DNA of 64,000 nucleotides from Serratia liquefaciens (GCF_027594825.1 NZ_CP088930.1:248001-312000); one strand, 5' to 3'; positions 16,290 through 25,339 are shown, numbered from the stretch's first letter. Notes: generated by a model from the letters alone, not told the origin. A program made the numbers and translations.

Positions 16290-16575
16290 AATGCTTTCCC
16301 CGCACCGCTGCACATTGTATTTTGTGACAAAAAAGCCTCTTTTACTCCCCTTCGTTTTTTGCGTCTGAGCCATAGGTTCTATATATTTATTAACAGGCAC
16401 TGAATAAAGATGCGAATATCAGCCCGCATTGTGCATCAGTGGCCAGTATAATCAGTTTGCAAAGATGTTGACGGAACATGTGCTTTCGGGAGCAGAGTAA
16501 AGGTCAGTGAGGAACCTATTGCCTCTTGATGTTGCAACCGAGCAGACAACGACTCACAGGTTACGAGGAACTATC

Positions 16576-16893
16576 ATGCATAAAAGAACACTGGCGTCAT
16601 TGCACTACGATAAAATGCCTTACGATGGGGTGTATTACCATATTCTGAAACGCGAGGCACATGGGCACACGGCGCTGTTGAAACTTGATGCTGGCAGTCA
16701 CCAGTCAGCCCGCCTGCATCCGGGCTGGGTCAAACTGATGGTCCTGTCCGGTGAGCTTAAGATCGGCGATCAAACCCTGCAGTCCCATGAAATGTTTATG
16801 ATCCCGGCCAATACCGCCTATACCGTGGATGCTCTCACAGAGGTTTACTGTCTCGCCATTTCCGAACTGGATGGCGTGGAGTTGGCCCGCTAA
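16576..16893 (+). CDS. Small cupin-domain protein
   Basis: A 105-aa single-domain cupin. The pattern HPGWVKLMVLSGELKIGD then MFMIPANTAYTVDA matches the two conserved cupin motifs, though metal-binding histidines are few. ChrR-type cupins have a similar form. ATG 16576 has GAGGAA (16565-16570) upstream. It stands alone, and its substrate or ligand is unknown. Confidence 0.75.
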   Translation: MHKRTLASLHYDKMPYDGVYYHILKREAHGHTALLKLDAGSHQSARLHPGWVKLMVLSGELKIGDQTLQSHEMFMIPANTAYTVDALTEVYCLAISELDGVELAR

Positions 16894-17257
16894 TTCTTTT
16901 TCTGCCAGCCTGCCGAACACCGTGCGCAGGCGACGATCCCACTCTATTTTTTAGACCTGTCTATCACGGGCCAACCTTGTTGGCCCATCAACGGGTGCTA
17001 TCTGGAAGAGAGCAAGTTATAAAACCAGGTGACGTTGTCACTGTTTTTTGAGTTATGTTAAATAGTTAGGGATTCACTTTATTGCCTACGACCAATTAGC
17101 CATGGCAACAAAGCATGCTGCGCGTTACAGTTAATAGAATGCAGATACGTTGGTGGATTTAAGCTCGGGTTAACGACGCGATTTGGCGAAGTCTGCAAGG
17201 TCGATGTAGCTAATTTATTTCAGATTTCACGTAGCGCGATCAAAAAAGGAGGGCATT
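16894..17257. other. Intergenic region with a perfect hairpin
   Basis: 364 bp without a gene. GGGCCAAC (16968-16975) pairs with GTTGGCCC (16979-16986) around a 3-nt loop but without a T-run. The end contains the first copy of a 20-bp repeat (17226-17245) and the strong ribosome site AAGGAGGG before the TTG start at 17258. Confidence 0.4.
17226..17245 (+). repeat. 20-bp direct repeat, copy 1
   Basis: The 20 bases beginning TTCACGTAGCGCGATC are identical to 17678-17697, 452 bp away. Each copy lies just before a small gene (17258 and 17714), so the repeat looks like a duplicated upstream region. Confidence 0.85.
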
Positions 17258-17641
17258 TTGACCGGTTCCAGACAGCTTCTACCGGTGATCCAGTCACTGG
17301 AGTGTCAGCTTCATTCGCCAGCAATACGCAACAATGTGAAGGCCGTTGACGAATTACTGCATGTGGATTTTGAAGAAATTGGTCGTTCAGGACAATGCTA
17401 TAACCGGCAGCAAACCGTTACGGCGCTTGAAAGAGAAAGCAGCCAGGTTTCAATTCTCGCTGAAGAGTTCAAACTGTCCATCATTTCTCACGGCACAGTA
17501 TTGCTTACATACCGAAGTTTTCAACGTGACGCTGATGGCGGGATTAGCCGACACGCGCTGCGATCGTCACTATGGTTGTTATCAGATAATCGCTGGCAGA
17601 TACGGTTTCATCAGGCTACGCCAGCGGAGGATTCTCGGTGA
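17258..17641 (+). CDS. DUF4440/SnoaL-like (NTF2 fold) protein
   Basis: A 127-aa protein of the DUF4440 type: LLHVDFEEIGRSGQCYNRQQ, then LLTYRS, then SSLWLLSDNRWQIRFHQATP is the characteristic order of this NTF2-like fold. The start is TTG, supported by AAGGAGGG 6 nt upstream. The function is unknown. Members are often small accessory or immunity-like proteins, and the flanking 20-bp repeat suggests an accessory locus. Confidence 0.72.
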   Translation: MTGSRQLLPVIQSLECQLHSPAIRNNVKAVDELLHVDFEEIGRSGQCYNRQQTVTALERESSQVSILAEEFKLSIISHGTVLLTYRSFQRDADGGISRHALRSSLWLLSDNRWQIRFHQATPAEDSR

Positions 17642-17677
17642 GACCGCGCCAATAAATGGCGGGGAAAATCATCAGAA

Positions 17678-17697
17678 TTCACGTAGCGCGATCAAAA
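17678..17697 (+). repeat. 20-bp direct repeat, copy 2
   Basis: Identical to 17226-17245; ends 16 nt before the start of the gene at 17714. Confidence 0.85.
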
Positions 17698-17713
17698 TGA
17701 AGTAAGGAAAAGG

Positions 17714-18226
17714 ATGATGTTTAATAAAGGCAGGCCGAAAATGCTTTTTCGCAGGGAGAACACCACGGCAAGAGGAGCAATCCGCCATGGTGGTGAATAC
17801 CGCTGGGAGCGCCATAAGAAACAGGCAATTGATGAAAATTTGCCAATGCGAGAAGGCATGCACGGCAGAATTCAGCAAGGGATCGATTACACACCGTTGT
17901 TTAAGTTTTTGTTGAGTAACGTTGGGCAACCGTGGGTTGATGTGCATCGTGAAGCGATCGGTCGACTAGACAAGGAAGAGCCGATATTTTATTTAGTTGC
18001 CGTACTGCGTAAAGATTGGCACAGCTATGTATGTTGTGGAGAATCGAGTTACTACAGCGGGCTTTGCATTGATGAGCAAGGATTGCTGCAGAAGGTTAAT
18101 CCTGAATTCACAGCCGAAGACGTACCAGTACGATGCCGTTGTTGTACGTATACATTTAATGGTGAACGAGTACCTGTAACTGAAAAGAACTGGCTAAAAC
18201 CTTACGAAGAGGAAAACTGGGAATGA
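17714..18226 (+). CDS. Unknown 170-aa protein
   Basis: I do not recognise the family. It has a basic N-terminus (LFRRENTTARGAIRHGGEYRW) and a central HGRIQQGIDYTPLFKFL. The cysteine-rich C-terminal part (YVCCGESSYYSG, then VRCRCCTYTFNGE) could bind a metal. AAGGAAAAGG stands before ATG. It lies next to a DUF4440 gene with a shared upstream repeat and a possible transposase relic, as in accessory toxin/immunity debris, but that is only context. Confidence 0.55.
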   Translation: MMFNKGRPKMLFRRENTTARGAIRHGGEYRWERHKKQAIDENLPMREGMHGRIQQGIDYTPLFKFLLSNVGQPWVDVHREAIGRLDKEEPIFYLVAVLRKDWHSYVCCGESSYYSGLCIDEQGLLQKVNPEFTAEDVPVRCRCCTYTFNGERVPVTEKNWLKPYEEENWE

Positions 18227-18754
18227 TGATGACCGAACCTGTTTTACACAGAGCAAAAACCTTGGGGGCGGGCAGTTAGGCTAATGATATCGGTTATCCT
18301 AATATTAAATTTAACATAATATACATTATGCGCACCAAGGTAACTCTACGTAGAATCTGAGGTTTTGGGCTGCGCCATGGGCTTTTATTAATATCCCGTT
18401 CAGCCAGTGCTTTTTGCTTAAGCCCATGCTGATTCAAACAATCAATGTCTTCGGTCGCCATATCTACGCCACGAAAACCAAACTCACATTGAATTCTTCT
18501 GACCGGTTTTGTCACAGTCCATTACTGCAACTCTTGAATCCGTGTGTCCCGGAACAAATTACCTTCTTCACGCACAGGACTATGTGCAGTTCTTATCTTG
18601 GTGATCGTGCATCAAAATTGTGACCTGCTGTTTTGGGATGCAATGACACCCATGACTGACGCACTCACTTATGATTCAACGAAACAGGAACAGCATTTGA
18701 ACGCAAACTGGATAAACTACAATTCTGGGATCAGAGCATCCAGTCGAGCAGCAT
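18227..18754. other. Low-coding region with possible transposase relic
   Basis: 528 bp without a confident gene. The only coding trace is the fragment at 18294-18515. The remainder has no clear promoter, repeat or RNA gene that I can see. Confidence 0.4.
18294..18515 (-). pseudogene. Possible degenerate transposase fragment
   Basis: The frame reads EFGFRGVDMATEDIDCLNQH and then LAERDINKSPWRS, which loosely recalls the GYRG... segment and the following helix of IS5-like transposases. It is short, without inverted repeats or a target duplication that I could find, so it would be an old relic. Confidence 0.25.
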
Positions 18755-19153
18755 TCACCGTGACATTGTCACCTTAACAGAGCTGTTTATTTCTGAGCAT
18801 ATGCCCTGCAATCCCGATTCCTTCAGTTTGCGTTTGGTGTCCATCAGAGTTTCCCGCTGGCTACTCAGCGTCGCCATCATGCGTTCAATCTCCTCAAGCC
18901 GTGCATCAAGATTCTGCATAAGGCTGTCCTGGTACGCCATACCTTCCAGCGACAGCACGCCGCGGATCGTATCCAGCGCAAAACCCAGATTTTGTCCGAT
19001 CTGGATAAGATGCAAACGCTCCAGCGAGGCCTCGCTATAAACACGGTATCCGTTAGCGCTGCGCGATGCTTTAGGCAATAAGCCCTGTTGCTCATAGTAA
19101 CGTATGGCCGATGCGGCGATTCCCGATCGCTCTGCCAATTCCCCTATTTTCAT
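18755..19153 (-). CDS. MerR-family transcription regulator
   Basis: A 132-aa MerR regulator: MKIGELAERSGIAASAIRYYE is the winged helix-turn-helix, followed by a dimerising coiled coil (LDARLEEIERMMATLSSQRE). It has one cysteine (GLQGICSEIN), not the SoxR cluster. It is divergent from an old-yellow-enzyme gene whose promoter has the unusual 19-bp spacer typical of MerR activation, so it probably activates that gene in response to an electrophile or similar signal. Confidence 0.9.
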   Translation of the reverse strand: MKIGELAERSGIAASAIRYYEQQGLLPKASRSANGYRVYSEASLERLHLIQIGQNLGFALDTIRGVLSLEGMAYQDSLMQNLDARLEEIERMMATLSSQRETLMDTKRKLKESGLQGICSEINSSVKVTMSR

Positions 19154-19158
19154 TTCGC

Positions 19159-19189
19159 TTGACCTTAAAGTTAACTTTAAACTTAGTAT
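19159..19189 (+). promoter_or_regulatory. MerR-type promoter and operator
   Basis: TTGACC (19159-19164) and TAGTAT (19184-19189) are separated by 19 bp, and a perfect 16-bp palindrome TTAAAGTTAACTTTAA (19165-19180) fills the spacer. This is the arrangement MerR proteins twist to activate transcription. It faces the oxidoreductase gene at 19222. Confidence 0.8.
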
Positions 19190-19221
19190 ACACGGATTCT
19201 CTTTTTGATTAAGGATCCGCC

Positions 19222-20448
19222 ATGATGTTCACCCCGCTCACCCTGCCCAACGGCAGCATCCTTCCCAACCGCCTGGCAAAAGCCGCGATGGAAGAAAACA
19301 TGGCTGACGACGGCCAAGTGCCTGGCCCGGCATTGCATCGTCTATATCAGCGCTGGACGCAAGGTGGTGTTGGCTTGATCATTACCGGCAATGTCATGAT
19401 CGACGGCCGTGCAATGACCGGACCCGGTGGCGTGGCACTTGAAGCAAATACCCCGCTGGCTCCCTTTAAGGTTTGGGCTAAATCCGCACGCCAAAACGGT
19501 GCGCAGGTCTGGATGCAGATCAACCATCCGGGCCGCCAGGTCATGGCGAGCATGGGTGGCGAAGCCTGGGCGCCGTCGGCCGTTCCCGTGGAAATGGGTA
19601 AGCACAGCAAGTTATTCGCACAGCCGACGGCCATGAGCCAAGCGCAGATTGACGAGGTGATCGAACGTTTTGCTGCCACCGCTTACGCTGCTGAACAGGC
19701 TGGATTTACTGGCGTACAGATCCACGCAGCACATGGCTATCTGCTCTCTCAGTTCTTGTCTCCTTTGACCAATAAGCGTGGCGATCAATGGGGTGGCAGC
19801 CTCGCTAACCGCGCTCGCTTGCTGTTAGACGTCGTACGAGCCGTGCGTGAACGTGTCTCGCCTGGGTTTTGCGTTTCGATTAAGCTGAACTCGGCAGATT
19901 TTCAGCGTGGCGGCTTCTCTGAAGAGGATGCGCAACAAGTGATTTTGTTGCTGAATGACTTGCCTGTCGACCTGATTGAACTGTCGGGCGGCAGCTACGA
20001 AAGCCCGGCGATGCAGGGCAACGCCGCTGATGGCCGGACATTGGCGCGCGAAGCCTATTTTTTGGAGTTTGCCCGCGATCTGGCCGCCATTGCGCACATG
20101 CCGGTAATGACGACGGGTGGAATTGCCCGCAAATCCGTGGCGCAACAGGTGCTGGACAGCGGCGTCGCCGTGGCGGGAATCGCAACAGCCATGGCGCAAA
20201 TTCCTGACCTGCCGCTCCAGTGGAAAGCCGGCAATGAACCTTATGCGTTGCCAAAACCGGTAAAGTGGAAAAATAAAACCATGGCCGCCCTAGCTCGAAT
20301 GGCTTTAATCACGCGCCGCCTGCGTGCACTGGGTGAAGGGCGTACTCGTGCTAGCCGTTATTCGCCACTGTTTACATTAATCGCCAGCCAGTTACGTACC
20401 AAGCGCATCACCCGTCGTTATCGTGAATGGCGCCAACAGCGGGCCTAA
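19222..20448 (+). CDS. Old-yellow-enzyme family NADH:flavin oxidoreductase
   Basis: FMN-dependent ene-reductase type enzyme of 408 aa. It has a TIM-barrel with LPNRLAKAAMEENMAD at the N-terminus, the active-site strand GVQIHAAHGYLLSQFLSP with the family His pair, LTNKRGDQWGGS, and VMTTGGIARK for the FMN phosphate. It reduces activated double bonds or related electrophiles. AAGGAT lies before ATG 19222. It is controlled by the divergent MerR gene. Confidence 0.9.
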   Translation: MMFTPLTLPNGSILPNRLAKAAMEENMADDGQVPGPALHRLYQRWTQGGVGLIITGNVMIDGRAMTGPGGVALEANTPLAPFKVWAKSARQNGAQVWMQINHPGRQVMASMGGEAWAPSAVPVEMGKHSKLFAQPTAMSQAQIDEVIERFAATAYAAEQAGFTGVQIHAAHGYLLSQFLSPLTNKRGDQWGGSLANRARLLLDVVRAVRERVSPGFCVSIKLNSADFQRGGFSEEDAQQVILLLNDLPVDLIELSGGSYESPAMQGNAADGRTLAREAYFLEFARDLAAIAHMPVMTTGGIARKSVAQQVLDSGVAVAGIATAMAQIPDLPLQWKAGNEPYALPKPVKWKNKTMAALARMALITRRLRALGEGRTRASRYSPLFTLIASQLRTKRITRRYREWRQQRA

Positions 20449-20471
20449 GCCATCGCGTTGCGAGCGCCCTG

Positions 20472-21047
20472 TCAGCATAAAGTTAACTGAATAAAATCCA
20501 TAATGTCATCGACCGCCTCACCCTGTTTATCGGGTGAAGCGTTGATACATAAAACATCGGCGTAACCGTTGAGCATCGCGCTTAACTGACGCGCCACCCG
20601 GGCCGAATTCACCTTGCGGAAATGGCCTGCCGCTGTCCCCTCGTTAATGATCTCGGCAATATAGATATCCCATTTAAGGGTAAAGGACTCAGCGAGCTCA
20701 GCATAAACCCTGTTGTGGGCCGCTATCTGCCAGAGAGAGCTGTAAAGCTGCCAGCCGGCATCTTGCGAATCGGGAAGATAATTCTTGACCAGGGATTTGA
20801 TTTTTTCAGCGGGCGTCAGCTCCGCTATTTCCGCAGCAAACTCATCCAATTCATTCTGCATGTAGCGAGAAAGCGCCTCAATACAGAGTGTTTGCCAATT
20901 GCTGAAATAATAGTAAATGTGGCTGCGTGAGAGACTGAGGCGTTCGGTCAGCTCCCGCGTGCTGACCTTTTCGATTCCTTTCTCGATAAACAACGCAATC
21001 GTCGTGTCCAGAATTTGTGTTTTCAGGTCTTCTTTCGTTTTTCTCAT
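20472..21047 (-). CDS. TetR-family repressor
   Basis: A 191-aa TetR protein: LDTTIALFIEKGIEKVSTRELTERL and SRSHIYYYFSNW form the helix-turn-helix, followed by an all-helical ligand domain. It is divergent from the ABC membrane protein at 21138, and the gap holds two palindromes, TTTGAGCA-GT-TGCTCAAA and TTGAGCG-AC-CGCTCAA, that fit TetR operators. It likely represses itself and that gene. Confidence 0.9.
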   Translation of the reverse strand: MRKTKEDLKTQILDTTIALFIEKGIEKVSTRELTERLSLSRSHIYYYFSNWQTLCIEALSRYMQNELDEFAAEIAELTPAEKIKSLVKNYLPDSQDAGWQLYSSLWQIAAHNRVYAELAESFTLKWDIYIAEIINEGTAAGHFRKVNSARVARQLSAMLNGYADVLCINASPDKQGEAVDDIMDFIQLTLC

Positions 21048-21064
21048 TCATTAGGCCCGTTGAC

Positions 21065-21114
21065 TTTGAGCAGTTGCTCAAATAGACTCACTTCAGTTTT
21101 GAGCGACCGCTCAA
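21065..21114. promoter_or_regulatory. Twin TetR operators
   Basis: Two perfect inverted repeats, 21065-21082 (arms TTTGAGCA/TGCTCAAA) and 21099-21114 (arms TTGAGCG/CGCTCAA), lie between the divergent TetR and ABC-membrane genes. Both follow TTGAGC-N4-GCTCAA, and their centres are 33 bp apart, about three helix turns. Confidence 0.8.
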
Positions 21115-21137
21115 TTTCAGTGAATATCTTAGCAAAT

Positions 21138-22037
21138 ATGAAAGCCTTACAAAACCCTAAACCTGCCGCCGTTGCCCGGGCACCTAGCGCTATTTTGACG
21201 TTGAAGCTGCTTGCTCACCGCCATGCCAGGAAGCTGGTCATGACATTATTACTTGTCGTGGCAGAGAACATTACCTACCTGCTCTACCCTCTGTTGGCGG
21301 GCTTTGCCATTAACGCCATTATTGCCGGCAAGGCTTTACACGCCGTGTTGTATGCATTGATGGTTTTTATCATGTGGGCCATTGGCGCGGCCCGCCGCAG
21401 CGTAGATACTCGCACTTTTGCCAGAATTTATGCTGAGCTTGCGGTGCCGGTGATTGTTGCCCAGCGTCGGGACAACCACAGTGCTTCAACCATCGCCGCA
21501 CGCGTTGCCCTGTCGCGCGAGTTTATCGACTTTTTTGAAAAGCACCTGCCGACGCTGATTACCTCGCTGGCATCTATCACTGGTGCGGCGATCATGCTGT
21601 TGGTGATTGAGTTTTGGACCGGTGTGGCCTGCCTGGCCATCTTGGTGTTTTTCGCATTCTTCTTACCGGGTTACACCCGCAGGAATGAGGCGCTGTTCGT
21701 TAAACTTAACGATCGTCTTGAAAAAGAGGTGAATTTTGTCAGTGCGGCATCCAGGATTTCCCTGGCTCGACATTATGGCGTGCTGGCCAGGCTACGCATA
21801 AAGCTGTCCGATCGTGAGGCATTGGGATTCCTGTCCATCGGTACGGTAATAGCGCTACTGTTCGGCATGACCATCCTCAGCATGTCGCTTAGCAGCACGC
21901 CAAATGCCGGTCATATTTACTCGGTGATGACCTATATGTGGATGTTTGCGATGAGCCTTGATGATGGGCCTCAACTGCTTGAAAAATACTCCCAGCTCAA
22001 GGACATAGGTAAAAGAATCAATACCGGCCTTATCTGA
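21138..22037 (+). CDS. ABC-transporter six-transmembrane protein without ATPase domain
   Basis: A 299-aa membrane protein with about six membrane spans (TLLLVVAENITYLLYPLLAG, LYALMVFIMWAIGAARRS and others) and cytoplasmic loops of the type I ABC exporter fold. The protein ends after the transmembrane region, and no nucleotide-binding domain is encoded next to it. ATG 21138 is chosen because upstream starts run through the operators. I recall similar stand-alone proteins in other enterobacteria; the substrate is unknown. Confidence 0.75.
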   Translation: MKALQNPKPAAVARAPSAILTLKLLAHRHARKLVMTLLLVVAENITYLLYPLLAGFAINAIIAGKALHAVLYALMVFIMWAIGAARRSVDTRTFARIYAELAVPVIVAQRRDNHSASTIAARVALSREFIDFFEKHLPTLITSLASITGAAIMLLVIEFWTGVACLAILVFFAFFLPGYTRRNEALFVKLNDRLEKEVNFVSAASRISLARHYGVLARLRIKLSDREALGFLSIGTVIALLFGMTILSMSLSSTPNAGHIYSVMTYMWMFAMSLDDGPQLLEKYSQLKDIGKRINTGLI

Positions 22038-22060
22038 ATCACCTTACCCTCTATGAGGAA

Positions 22061-22098
22061 GCAATCGTAAGTCAAGGAAAGTTCTCGCTCACGATTGC
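22061..22098. terminator. Hairpin between convergent genes
   Basis: GCAATCGTAAG (22061-22071) pairs with CTCACGATTGC (22088-22098), with one G-U pair and a 16-nt loop. There is no clear T-run. It may end both convergent transcripts. Confidence 0.4.
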
Positions 22099-22113
22099 CG
22101 CAGAAAGGCTGCC

Positions 22114-23451
22114 TTAGATAATGTATGAAAGTAAAAAGGTCATCCCCAAAGCCAGCACCGAAGCGATAAACGTTGCCGTGGTGTAGTACTTGAACGTTTC
22201 ATTGAGCGTTGCGCCGCAATACTGTTTCACCAGCCAGAACAACGAATCGGTCACTATGGTGCAACCGATAGCGCCAGAGCCGATGGCAATGGTCACAATC
22301 TCCGGGCTGACGTTAGGATAGAGCGCTAACATCGGTGCGACAATGGCCGTTGCTCCCATCATGGCAACGGTGGCGGAACCCACTGCCGCATGAAGAATAA
22401 GTGCGACTAACCACGCCAACAGGATCGGGTGCATATGCAGGTTGGAGAGCATTAACGCCAGGGTGTCCGCCAAACCGCTGGCCTTCAATATGCTGTTGAA
22501 GGCCCCGCCCGCGCCGATGATCAGCAAGATATTGGCTATCGAAGAAAAACCCGTTTCCGTGTGGCGCAGCAGCGTACTCATCCCCATATGACGGCGGATA
22601 CCCAGAACGTAATAGGCCACAAACACGGCAATAAACATGGCGATAATCGGGTTGCCAATAAACTCCATCAGGCCAAACAGGCGCCCTTCTTTAGCCAGGT
22701 TCAACTCCGCTACCGTCTTCACCAACATCAGCACAATCGGCAATAAAACCGTAAACAACGTTGCCCGCAGCGAAGGCAGCTCATGCTCTTCTCGTACGGT
22801 CAGATTGGAAAATTCTGGCGGTACCGGCTTAAACGGCAAGCGTTTCCCCAGCATCTTTAAGAATAACGGCCCTCCGACCAGAGACGCCGTTAACCCGACG
22901 AGAAGACCGTAAACAATCACCGTTCCCACGTCTGCACCCAGCTTATTGGTCACAAACAGCGCCGCAGGATGTGGAGGAACGACGCAATGCACTGCCATCA
23001 ATGCAGTACAAAGCGGTATGGCCAGCTTTAGCAGCGAGGTGCCGGTTTTTCTGGCGATGGAGAAAGCCAGTGGGATCAATAACACCACGCCGACTTCGAC
23101 AAACAGTGTGATGCCGCAAACTAAACCTACCAACACCATAATGACGTCAACGGAAAGCCAGCGGCAGCGCTGCAGCGCAATACCAATGCGTTCTGCCGCA
23201 CCGGAAACCTCCATCATCTTGCCAAGAATGGTGCCCAGCCCAATCACCGCGGCCAGGAATCCTAGCGTGCTGCCAATGCCGTTTTCAATGGCATTGACCA
23301 TATCAATCGGGCCCATTCCCATCATGCCACCGACAAAAAAGCTCGCTAACAACAACGCCAAAAAAGGATGAAATTTGAACTTTACGATGGTCAAAATGAT
23401 GAGTGCAATACTGGCGATCAGCGTGACGGCAACCCAAATGTGTGAATCCAT
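22114..23451 (-). CDS. dsdX: D-serine transporter DsdX (GntP family)
   Basis: Inner-membrane GntP-family permease of 445 aa with about 12 spans. Long stretches are nearly the same as E. coli DsdX as I remember it, such as LQRCRWLSVDVIMVLVGL, the PLCTALMAVHCVVPPHPAAL region and the C-terminal FWLVKQYCGATLNETFKYYT. It imports D-serine. It is divergent from dsdC, as in E. coli, but dsdA (D-serine ammonia-lyase), which follows dsdX there, is absent. Confidence 0.92.
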   Translation of the reverse strand: MDSHIWVAVTLIASIALIILTIVKFKFHPFLALLLASFFVGGMMGMGPIDMVNAIENGIGSTLGFLAAVIGLGTILGKMMEVSGAAERIGIALQRCRWLSVDVIMVLVGLVCGITLFVEVGVVLLIPLAFSIARKTGTSLLKLAIPLCTALMAVHCVVPPHPAALFVTNKLGADVGTVIVYGLLVGLTASLVGGPLFLKMLGKRLPFKPVPPEFSNLTVREEHELPSLRATLFTVLLPIVLMLVKTVAELNLAKEGRLFGLMEFIGNPIIAMFIAVFVAYYVLGIRRHMGMSTLLRHTETGFSSIANILLIIGAGGAFNSILKASGLADTLALMLSNLHMHPILLAWLVALILHAAVGSATVAMMGATAIVAPMLALYPNVSPEIVTIAIGSGAIGCTIVTDSLFWLVKQYCGATLNETFKYYTTATFIASVLALGMTFLLSYII

Positions 23452-23655
23452 GGCCCATATCCCCTGTCATTGAATTGTCTTTATTGGACAGGAAAACGAC
23501 GATCGGTGACAAACGATAAAAATCCCACCTCACATGAGTAAAACAGAATCAAACGAGTGACTTGCGCCAAAAAATGGTGCAATTTAGCGACATGAATCAA
23601 CTTTACTCACCAAACTGGTGCGTAAAACACAGGTTTTTTAATTTCAGGGGGTAAT

Positions 23656-24600
23656 ATGTCAGGCAACCATCTGCTAACGGGTCAGCACCGATCGCTTAAT
23701 GGCTGGCAGCTATCGCGGCTGTTTACATTTGAAGTGGCGGCTCGGCACGAGTCTTTCGCCATGGCTGCGGATGAACTGTCGGTGAGCCCCAGCGCGGTAA
23801 GCCATACCATTAATCAACTTGAAGCTAATCTTGGCATAAAGTTGTTTATTCGTTCTCATCGCAAAGTCGAGCTTACCGCCGAAGGAAAACGGGTTTTTTG
23901 GGCGCTAAAAACGTCATTTGGCACCCTGAATCAGGAAATTTTGGATATCAAAAACCAGGCGCTGTCAGGCTCCTTGACGGTTTACTCCCGACCGTCGATC
24001 GCCCAGTGTTGGATCGTGCCGGCGCTGGCCGATTTTTCTCGCCGTTATCCCGCCATCAACCTGACTATTCTGACCGGCAATGAAAACGTAAATTTTCAGC
24101 GGGCAGGCATAGATCTGGCCGTTTATTTTGATGCAACCCCCTCATCACAGCTTCATTACCAATACCTGATGGATGAAGCCATTATTCCCGTATGCAGCCC
24201 GGAATATGCCGCCCAATTTGAGCTGGCCAATTTTCCCGGCAATCTGTCGCACTGCACCCTGCTCCACGATCGCCAAGCCTGGAGCTATGATTCCGGAACC
24301 GATGAATGGCACAGCTGGGCTCAACATTTCGGTGTCAATCTGGACACCTCGCCGGGAATAGGATTCGACCGTTCCGATCTGGCCGTCACGGCGGCGGTGA
24401 ACCACGTTGGTGTCGCCATGGGCCGTAAACGACTTATTCGCAAGCAACTCAGTACCGGCGAGCTGGTTGCACCATTGCCAAAAATGGAGCTGAAATGCGA
24501 TCAGCACTATTATGTGTCAACGCTTTCCGACCGTCAGTGGCCGAAAATCGACGCCTTTATCGTTTGGTTAAAATCGCTGGGTGATTTGCCGTTGGAATGA
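23656..24600 (+). CDS. dsdC: D-serine activator DsdC (LysR family)
   Basis: LysR regulator of 314 aa, almost collinear with E. coli DsdC: LNGWQLSRLFTFEVAARHES, RSHRKVELTAEGKRVFWALK, YSRPSIAQCWIVPAL and HDRQAWSYDSGTDEWHSWAQ. The helix-turn-helix is near residues 30-50, with the D-serine-binding domain after it. It is expected to activate dsdX, and the 204-bp divergent gap holds its sites. The preserved regulator suggests that D-serine sensing still matters. Confidence 0.92.
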   Translation: MSGNHLLTGQHRSLNGWQLSRLFTFEVAARHESFAMAADELSVSPSAVSHTINQLEANLGIKLFIRSHRKVELTAEGKRVFWALKTSFGTLNQEILDIKNQALSGSLTVYSRPSIAQCWIVPALADFSRRYPAINLTILTGNENVNFQRAGIDLAVYFDATPSSQLHYQYLMDEAIIPVCSPEYAAQFELANFPGNLSHCTLLHDRQAWSYDSGTDEWHSWAQHFGVNLDTSPGIGFDRSDLAVTAAVNHVGVAMGRKRLIRKQLSTGELVAPLPKMELKCDQHYYVSTLSDRQWPKIDAFIVWLKSLGDLPLE

Positions 24601-24880
24601 CCAACGCCAATTTTCCCTGTGCCTGGAATTCCTTATTATCCCGCTTATAAACAACGGCAGTTATGGCAAAAAACAGCCTGGCGGGATATATCATCACTCT
24701 TGCTGTTAGTATTATTCTCCCGCGCGCTCGTAATATATCCAAACAGTTAAAATGGTTGATAACGTGAAGCAAACGGCAATTTTCTTTATCAATAAGCCAA
24801 CCAGGCATAAAATGTTTTAACATTTGCAGCATAAAACAGTACAATTCCGCCCGTTAATTTTGCCCTGTTCTAGGATATAT

Positions 24881-25339
24881 GTGTCGTTAATTCGGACTGC
24901 CACATCGCGAAGCCATCTCCCGGCCTGTCTGGGGATTTTTGCGATGCTGATGTTGTTCATTGCGCCGGTGATCTCCCGATCGCTGGAGCATGCGCGCGTG
25001 GGGCAATCTGAAACGGCCACAATGACGGACTGCGGCATGGATATGTCTGCACATGGTCATCATCCTTCGCCGGAGCCTGACGGCAAAGCCATCGCACAAA
25101 GCATGACGATGGCCATGCAGACCGGCAGCCATAATATGGCGATGATGATGGATGACAGCGCCTGCGGCTACTGCGTTTTGCTGATCCATGTCCCCTTGTT
25201 AGACCTGGCCAGTTCACCGCTATTCTGGTCTGGTTCGCTGTTGTCACGCGCACCGCCGCTGCATTATATCTTCCCGCTATTCGCCCATGTGATCCACTCC
25301 GAGTCCCAACCCCGCGCTCCACCAGCATCGTTCCGCTGA
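24881..25339 (+). CDS. DUF2946-type copper-associated protein
   Basis: About 152 aa. It has a hydrophobic export segment (LGIFAMLMLFIAPVISRSL), then a His/Met-rich stretch (CGMDMSAHGHHPSPEPDG, TMAMQTGSHNMAMMMDD) ending in a CGYC pair, then a second hydrophobic segment. This is the make-up of DUF2946 proteins that accompany copper receptors. GTG 24881, with AGGA a few bases upstream, is the likely start; an in-frame TTG at 24824 is possible. The copper-receptor gene follows after 247 bp. Confidence 0.65.
   Translation: MSLIRTATSRSHLPACLGIFAMLMLFIAPVISRSLEHARVGQSETATMTDCGMDMSAHGHHPSPEPDGKAIAQSMTMAMQTGSHNMAMMMDDSACGYCVLLIHVPLLDLASSPLFWSGSLLSRAPPLHYIFPLFAHVIHSESQPRAPPASFR

Noticed and set aside
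16968..16986. Perfect 8-bp hairpin as a terminator or small RNA
   Set aside because: No T-run and no promoter linked to it, so kept only as part of the intergenic description.
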